NCBI RefSeq assembly: GCF_014874095.1
Contig: NZ_JADBEB010000001.1
Coordinates: 6,386,001-6,450,000, forward strand
Direction of reading: 5' to 3'
Source of the DNA: Plantactinospora soyae
GTDB lineage: Bacteria; Actinomycetota; Actinomycetes; Mycobacteriales; Micromonosporaceae
Length of the DNA: 64,000 nucleotides
The notes under the pieces: model-generated
Databases searched by the model: none
What the model was told of the DNA's origin: nothing
What the model saw: the letters and a program-made list of their open reading frames with translations, nothing else
Translations under genes and position numbers: made by a program
Shown: piece after piece, positions 59,558 through 64,000 of the stretch
How the letters are laid out: the number at the start of each line of letters is the position of its first letter
Position numbering within the stretch: position 1 is the stretch's first letter

Positions 59558-61366
59558 CTACCGACCGTCGTGCTCCGGCGTCGACCCGTTCTGACGGGTG
59601 CCGGCCCAGGCGGCCCAGAGTTCGGCGTACCGGCCACCGGCGGCGACGAGTTCGTCATGGGTACCGGTCTCCGCCACCCGTCCGGCGTCGAGCACGATGA
59701 TCCGGTCCGCGCTCACCGCCTGGGTCAGCCGGTGCGCGACCACCAGCCCGGTACGCCCGTCCAGGGCCCGGGCGGCGGCGGTCTCCAGCAGGCGTGCACC
59801 CGCGCTGCCGGCCTCGGCGGTGGCCTCGTCGAGGATCGCCACCGGCGGCGCGGCCAGGGTGAGCCGGGCCAGCGCGAGTTGCTGGGCCTGGGCCGCGGTG
59901 AGCCGGTGTCCACCGTCGCCGACCACCGTCGCCAGCCCGTCCGGCAGGGCCCGTACCCAGCCGAGCGCGCCGACCCGGTCGAGGGCGGCGAGCAGATCGT
60001 CGTCGGTGGCGTCCGGCCCGGCCAGCCGCAGGTCCTCGGCGAGCGGCCCGGCGAAGACGTGCACCTCCTGGCTGATCAGCGCCACGGTCCGGCCGGCCAC
60101 GGCGGCGCCGAGGTCGTCGATCGGTACGCCGCCGAGCCGGATGGTGCCGCCGCTCGCCTGGTGGATGCCGGCGATCAGCTTCGCCAGGGTGGTCTTGCCG
60201 GCGCCACTGGCTCCGACCAGCGCGACCCGTTCGTTCGCCGCGACACTGATCGTCACGTCGTGCAACACGTCGTGGCCCGGCGTGTACGCGTGCCGCAGGT
60301 CCTTGGCCTCGATCGTGCCGTCCACCGGCACCGGCCGGCCCTCCTCCCGACGTGCGGCGGGCAGCCGGGTGACCCCGACCAGCCGGACCAGGCTCGCGGC
60401 GGCCGACTGCGCGTCGTCGACGAGACTGAGCGCGGCGTTGAGCGGACCGAACAGGTTGTGGAAATACAGGGCGGCGGCGGACGCCGTGCCGACGCTCACC
60501 GCGTCCGCGCGGACCAGTAGGAAACCGGTGACGAGGACGGCGCTCAGCCCGATGAACTCGGCGATGTTGAGCCGGCCGAAGAACCGGGTCATCAGCCGGA
60601 TCCCGCGCAGGGTGAGGTCGACGGCGGCGTTGGACCGTCCGGCGACCCGCTCCAGGTGCGGTTCGGTGAGCCGGAAGGCGCGTACGGTGCCGGCCCCGGC
60701 AACCGTGTCGAGCAACTGCTGCTGCTGGACTCCGAGCGCGACCCGCTGGCTGGCGTACAGCGGGGTGGCGTGTTTGGCGTACCACCGGACGGTGTGCAGC
60801 TGCACCGGCACCGCGAGCAGGGCGGCGAGCATGAACCGCCAGTCCAGCACGGCGAGCCCGACCAGGGTCAGGCCGATGGTCAGCAGGGACCGGGCGAGCT
60901 GGGGCAGCGCGTTCCGGACCGCCTCGGCGATCACCGTGACGTCCCCGGTGACCCGTGCGGTCAGGTCGCCGGACCCGGCCCGCTCCACCTGCTCCAGGGG
61001 CAGGTCCAGGACCCGGTCGATGAACCGTTCCCGCAGCTGTGCGAGCATCCCCTCGCCGAGCCGGGCGACGAGGGAGAGGCCGAGCGCCAGCGACGCCCCC
61101 TGGACGAGCGCGATCAGTCCGAGCAGCAGCGCCGGTCCGGTGATCGCGTTCGCCGGTCGGCCGTCGACGACCAGGTCCACGATCCGGCCCAGCACCGGGG
61201 CGGTGAGCAGGCCGACCGCGGTCGATGCGACGAGCAGCCCGAAGGCGCGTACGGCCAGGAACCGGCGCCCGCGCATCAGCTCGGCCAGCGTGGCGCGGAC
61301 CTGCCGTCCGGTCGCCGTCGGCAGCAACTCGCGCTGCGGCTGGCCGGGGTTGGCGCTGGGGCTCAT
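59558..61366 (-). CDS. ABC half-transporter with intact Walker motifs, siderophore export candidate
   Basis: 602 residues with six transmembrane helices and one NBD. Walker A is GASGAGKTTLAK and Walker B VAILDEATAE, both intact, but the signature reads LTAAQAQQLALARL instead of LSGGQ. The ATG at 61366 is chosen because AGGAGGAG lies eight bases upstream; a GTG at 61450, overlapping the upstream stop (GTGA), would add 28 residues. The partner gene has the complementary defects, so the two should form a heterodimer with a single good ATP site. Siderophore export is inferred from the iron box and the adjacent NRPS. Confidence 0.87.
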   Translation of the reverse strand: MSPSANPGQPQRELLPTATGRQVRATLAELMRGRRFLAVRAFGLLVASTAVGLLTAPVLGRIVDLVVDGRPANAITGPALLLGLIALVQGASLALGLSLVARLGEGMLAQLRERFIDRVLDLPLEQVERAGSGDLTARVTGDVTVIAEAVRNALPQLARSLLTIGLTLVGLAVLDWRFMLAALLAVPVQLHTVRWYAKHATPLYASQRVALGVQQQQLLDTVAGAGTVRAFRLTEPHLERVAGRSNAAVDLTLRGIRLMTRFFGRLNIAEFIGLSAVLVTGFLLVRADAVSVGTASAAALYFHNLFGPLNAALSLVDDAQSAAASLVRLVGVTRLPAARREEGRPVPVDGTIEAKDLRHAYTPGHDVLHDVTISVAANERVALVGASGAGKTTLAKLIAGIHQASGGTIRLGGVPIDDLGAAVAGRTVALISQEVHVFAGPLAEDLRLAGPDATDDDLLAALDRVGALGWVRALPDGLATVVGDGGHRLTAAQAQQLALARLTLAAPPVAILDEATAEAGSAGARLLETAAARALDGRTGLVVAHRLTQAVSADRIIVLDAGRVAETGTHDELVAAGGRYAELWAAWAGTRQNGSTPEHDGR

Positions 61367-61446
61367 CGGGGGAACTCCTCCTGAGGACCGGTCCGGTTGG
61401 GCTGGTGCTGCGGTACCGGTCATCACGTCTTCGGGGGTACGGGTCG

Positions 61447-63141
61447 TCACGTCAGCACCGAGGCCCGGTAGTCGGCGTGGTCGCGTACCAGGTCCGGATG
61501 GCTGCCCTCGGCGCGGACCGTGCCCTCGTCGACCAGGACGACCCGGTCGGTGATCGAGAGCAGCGCCGGGCTCGTGGTCACCAGCAGGGTGGTCCGGTCC
61601 TGTCGCAGCGAGCGGAGTCCGGCCGCGATCCGGGCCTCGGTGGCCGCGTCGACCGCCGTGGTCGGGTCGTGCAGGACCAGGACCGGCGCCTCGGCGGCCA
61701 GGGCCCGGGCCAGCGCCACCCGCTGGCGCTGTCCGCCGGACAGCGACCGTCCGCGCTCGGCCAGTGGGGTGTCGACACCCTGGGGCAGGGTCCGGACCAG
61801 CTCGTCCACGTCGGCCGCGGCCATCGGCCGGGTCACGTCGCCCCCGGCCGGGGCGGCCGCGCCCACGTTGTCGAGCACGCTGCCCTCGAACAGGTCGGCG
61901 TCGTGCGGCGCGACCAGGATCGCGGCCCGCAGGTGTGCGGGGTCCAGGGTGTGCAGCGCGACGCCGTCCAACTCCACGGTGCCGGTGTCCGGGTCGACGT
62001 CGCGGCCGAGGCAGCGCAGCAGGTCGGCCGCGACGGCCGGATCCGTCGCCACGATTCCGAGCAGCTCGCCCGGCGCGCTGTGCAGGCTGACCCCGCGCAA
62101 CGTGCCGGACCGGACGTCGCGCAGGTCGATCCGGCCGCGGACCGGGGTGGCCGGTCGGCCGGTGCCGTCCGGGGTCGCCTGCGGGGCGCCGAGCACCGAG
62201 GCGATCCGGGCGGCCGAGGCGCGACCCTGGGCGAACTCCGCGTTCACCCAGCCGAAGGTGGAGAGCGGGCCGAGCAGGAACAGCGCCAGGCCCACGGCCG
62301 CGACGAGTTGACCGACGGTCAGCTCACCCTGGGCGGCGAGCCGGCCACCGAGCAGGCCGACCGCCGCGACGAAGAGTCCGGTGACGGCGAGGATGGTGCC
62401 GTCGTACCAGGCCTGGGCCCGGGCCGCCCGGATGGTGGCGGCGAGGGAGTCCTGACTGGTCCGTCGGTAGCGGTTGGCTGCGGCGGGGGCCGCGCCGAGC
62501 CCTTTGAGTACCCGCAGCCCGGCCACCAGGTCGGCGGCGACTCCGGAGGCGTACGCCGCACGTTCCTGCTCGGCGTGGCTGCGTCGCTCCAGCGGACGGC
62601 CGAGGAGGTGGGCCAGCCAGAGCAGCAGCGGCGCGCCGATCAGCACCAGCAGGCCGAGCGGCACCGAGACCACCAGCAGTGCCGCACCACCGACCAGGAG
62701 ACCGGTGAGCGCCCCGATCCCGACCGGCAGCGCCCGGTTGACCGTGCCGACCCGGTCGGCGTCGCCGGTGGCGATCGAGACCAGCGCACCGGGTAGCTGA
62801 CCGGCCTCGGAGCCGCCACGATGGTCCAGGATCCGTCGGGTCAGTGCGATTCGGAGCTGGTGTGCGGCCTGCTCGACCGCGCGTTCCCCGGTCCGGGCGC
62901 TGAGTCGGAAGCTGACCGAGAGCACCGCGAACATCCCGGCCAGTACGCCGATCCAGCCGATCAGGTCGGCGATGCCGCCCCGGCCGACGGCCCGGTCGAT
63001 GACCACTCCGATCAGCACCGGGATGAGCGCCTCGCCGGCCTGGTGTCCGGCGCTGAGCGCCGCGCTGGCGGCGACGTGCCGGGTCTGGCCGGTGATGGCC
63101 CCGACCAGGACCGTACGCGCCGAGGGACTGCCGGTGGTCAC
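61447..63141 (-). CDS. ABC half-transporter with degenerate Walker motifs but intact signature
   Basis: 564 residues: a six-helix membrane domain, then an NBD whose Walker A region reads GIVATDPAVAADLL (no Lys) and Walker B VLVLHDPTTAVD (His and Asp for the usual Asp-Glu), while LSGGQRQRVALARAL is intact. The GTG at 63141 follows GGAGGAG. It is the first gene of the exporter operon, downstream of an iron box. Such degenerate subunits occur in heterodimeric ABC exporters; here the degeneracy is pronounced. Confidence 0.88.
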   Translation of the reverse strand: MTTGSPSARTVLVGAITGQTRHVAASAALSAGHQAGEALIPVLIGVVIDRAVGRGGIADLIGWIGVLAGMFAVLSVSFRLSARTGERAVEQAAHQLRIALTRRILDHRGGSEAGQLPGALVSIATGDADRVGTVNRALPVGIGALTGLLVGGAALLVVSVPLGLLVLIGAPLLLWLAHLLGRPLERRSHAEQERAAYASGVAADLVAGLRVLKGLGAAPAAANRYRRTSQDSLAATIRAARAQAWYDGTILAVTGLFVAAVGLLGGRLAAQGELTVGQLVAAVGLALFLLGPLSTFGWVNAEFAQGRASAARIASVLGAPQATPDGTGRPATPVRGRIDLRDVRSGTLRGVSLHSAPGELLGIVATDPAVAADLLRCLGRDVDPDTGTVELDGVALHTLDPAHLRAAILVAPHDADLFEGSVLDNVGAAAPAGGDVTRPMAAADVDELVRTLPQGVDTPLAERGRSLSGGQRQRVALARALAAEAPVLVLHDPTTAVDAATEARIAAGLRSLRQDRTTLLVTTSPALLSITDRVVLVDEGTVRAEGSHPDLVRDHADYRASVLT

Positions 63142-63168
63142 GCGCGGTACTCCTCCGTTAGCTGGGGT

Positions 63169-63187
63169 GCAGGTTAGGCTAACCTAA
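63169..63187 (-). promoter_or_regulatory. Iron box upstream of the exporter operon
   Basis: GCAGGTTAGGCTAACCTAA matches the DtxR-type consensus at 17 of 19 positions; only the first two bases differ. It is 27 bases upstream of the exporter's GTG start, so it must overlap the promoter or leader. It supports iron repression of the exporter pair. Confidence 0.9.
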
Positions 63188-63230
63188 ACCGGAAGCGGTG
63201 GCGAGTCCGCCCGTCCCGTACCGGGTCCGG

Positions 63231-64000
63231 CTAGGCCAGGAAGATGATGCTGATCCCGATCACCGCGTCGACCACGGCGCACCACTCCGAGAAGCCGCGC
63301 GGCACGACCCGGTTGGCGCGGTGGTGGGCGAGGTCCCAGAACGAGTGGGCCAGCCAGCCGGCCCCGATCAGGTACCGGGCCAGGTCGTCGGAGGCGTTCG
63401 CGGCGGCCACCGCCAGCCCCAGGTACCCGACCAGGCCACCGAGTTGCAGTGCCAGCATCCACGGGTTGCCCAGTTGCCGCCGTACGGCGCCGATCAGGAG
63501 GTAGCCGATCGGCAGCACCAGCATCACCCACGGGCCGAGGACGAACGGGTCGATCCAGTTGTCGATGGTGACGACCAGGGCCAACCAGGTCGGCCAGCGG
63601 TGTTTCAGGATCGCGACGATCCGCCGGGCGGTACGGCCGACCGCGCCGTCGCCGGAGGACGCCGCATCCCATTCGGAGGTGCCGGTCGCGGCGGCGGTGG
63701 TGTGGTGCCGGGTGTACTCGTCGCGGCGCAGGAGCATCGCCAGCACCATGGCCGGGAGCATCAGCAGGTGCCCGGCCATCAGCAGGATCTCCCCGGAGAC
63801 CGCCCCGAGCCAGTACGCCGGCAGGAAGAGCAGGAACGGGACGTACATCGCCGCGCCCATCTGCGCGACCGGGCCCCACCGGTGCCCCCGGTGACGCATC
63901 CAGATGGACATTCCCAGGGTCATGTTGGTCGCCATCACCAGCGCGTCGACGTCGGGGCGTCCGAGCACGTCGGCGCGGCCCAGCCCAGTGGCGATCACCT
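63231..64000 (-). CDS. Polytopic membrane protein of unknown function, 5' end beyond window
   Basis: At least 256 residues, open to the window edge; a GTG at 63998 is the first visible start but upstream coding sequence may exist. About seven to eight hydrophobic helices are visible (MYVPFLLFLPAYWLGAV, LLMLPAMVLAMLL, PWVMLVLPIGYLLIGAV, VDAVIGISIIFLA), with a His-rich cytoplasmic-type loop (DEYTRHHTTA) and HSFWDLAHHRANRVVPRGFSEWC near the end. The family is not recognised. It ends 44 bases before the iron box, so it is unlikely to be driven by it. Confidence 0.75.
   Translation of the reverse strand, partial: VIATGLGRADVLGRPDVDALVMATNMTLGMSIWMRHRGHRWGPVAQMGAAMYVPFLLFLPAYWLGAVSGEILLMAGHLLMLPAMVLAMLLRRDEYTRHHTTAAATGTSEWDAASSGDGAVGRTARRIVAILKHRWPTWLALVVTIDNWIDPFVLGPWVMLVLPIGYLLIGAVRRQLGNPWMLALQLGGLVGYLGLAVAAANASDDLARYLIGAGWLAHSFWDLAHHRANRVVPRGFSEWCAVVDAVIGISIIFLA

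Overview
The window is high-GC actinobacterial DNA with frequent GTG starts, stop/start overlaps and dense gene packing. DtxR-type iron boxes, F420-dependent oxidoreductase, DivIVA-like and MptB-like genes, plus a palindromic repeat of a kind I associate with Micromonospora and Salinispora, point to Micromonosporaceae. The genus is not resolved. I see no rRNA, tRNA, CRISPR array, transposase or phage gene.

Layout. 1-5.2 kb: a minus-strand operon of L-fuconate dehydratase and a ribose-type ABC importer (permease cut by the window edge), preceded by two ACATC-N-GATGT-like operator sites. 5.3-16.2 kb: mostly single genes, namely a GH99/CBM32 secreted glycosidase, a NicO-type Ni/Co transporter with a secreted partner, a purple-acid-phosphatase-like enzyme, a Septum_form-like protein ending in a tandem repeat, an SDR oxidoreductase, a glycogen-debranching-like enzyme, a PCC-domain protein and a Tat-exported LD-carboxypeptidase. 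16.3-18.9 kb: a divergent formyltransferase and L-ornithine N5-monooxygenase pair around an iron box. 19.0-36.7 kb: genes unrelated to siderophores, namely an MptB-like mannosyltransferase, a DivIVA-like/GntR pair, a lipoprotein, an EspC-like protein with a cysteine-peptidase-like partner, a MerR/LLM oxidoreductase operon, a DivIVA protein, a membrane Mrr nuclease and a LacI-controlled sugar regulon (GH5, two permeases, binding protein, GH65-like enzyme). 36.7-63.2 kb: the rest of the siderophore locus, namely a FecE/FecCD importer, binding protein, a giant NRPS (5,820 aa), MbtH, a macro-domain protein and two exporter half-transporters, with iron boxes at both ends.

Central reading: a hydroxamate siderophore locus. 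The NRPS reads A(MT)-T-E / C-A-T-E / C-A-T / C-A-T / C. The third A domain carries the signature DMENLGLIN known for N5-hydroxyornithine. The first and fourth share nearly identical signatures (DVWILGAVN and DVFILGAVN), which fits N5-formyl-N5-hydroxyornithine made by the monooxygenase and formyltransferase. The expected product is a four-residue peptide of the foroxymithine/erythrochelin type, probably released as a diketopiperazine, but with an alpha-N-methyl first residue. Residue 2 is not predicted with confidence. Unusual points are an altered active-site motif in the third-module C domain, a His-to-Tyr change in the terminal C domain, an in-frame palindromic repeat inside the second A domain, several codon-periodic tandem repeats, and an exporter pair whose ATPase motifs are split between the two subunits. 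All motif readings were made by eye.
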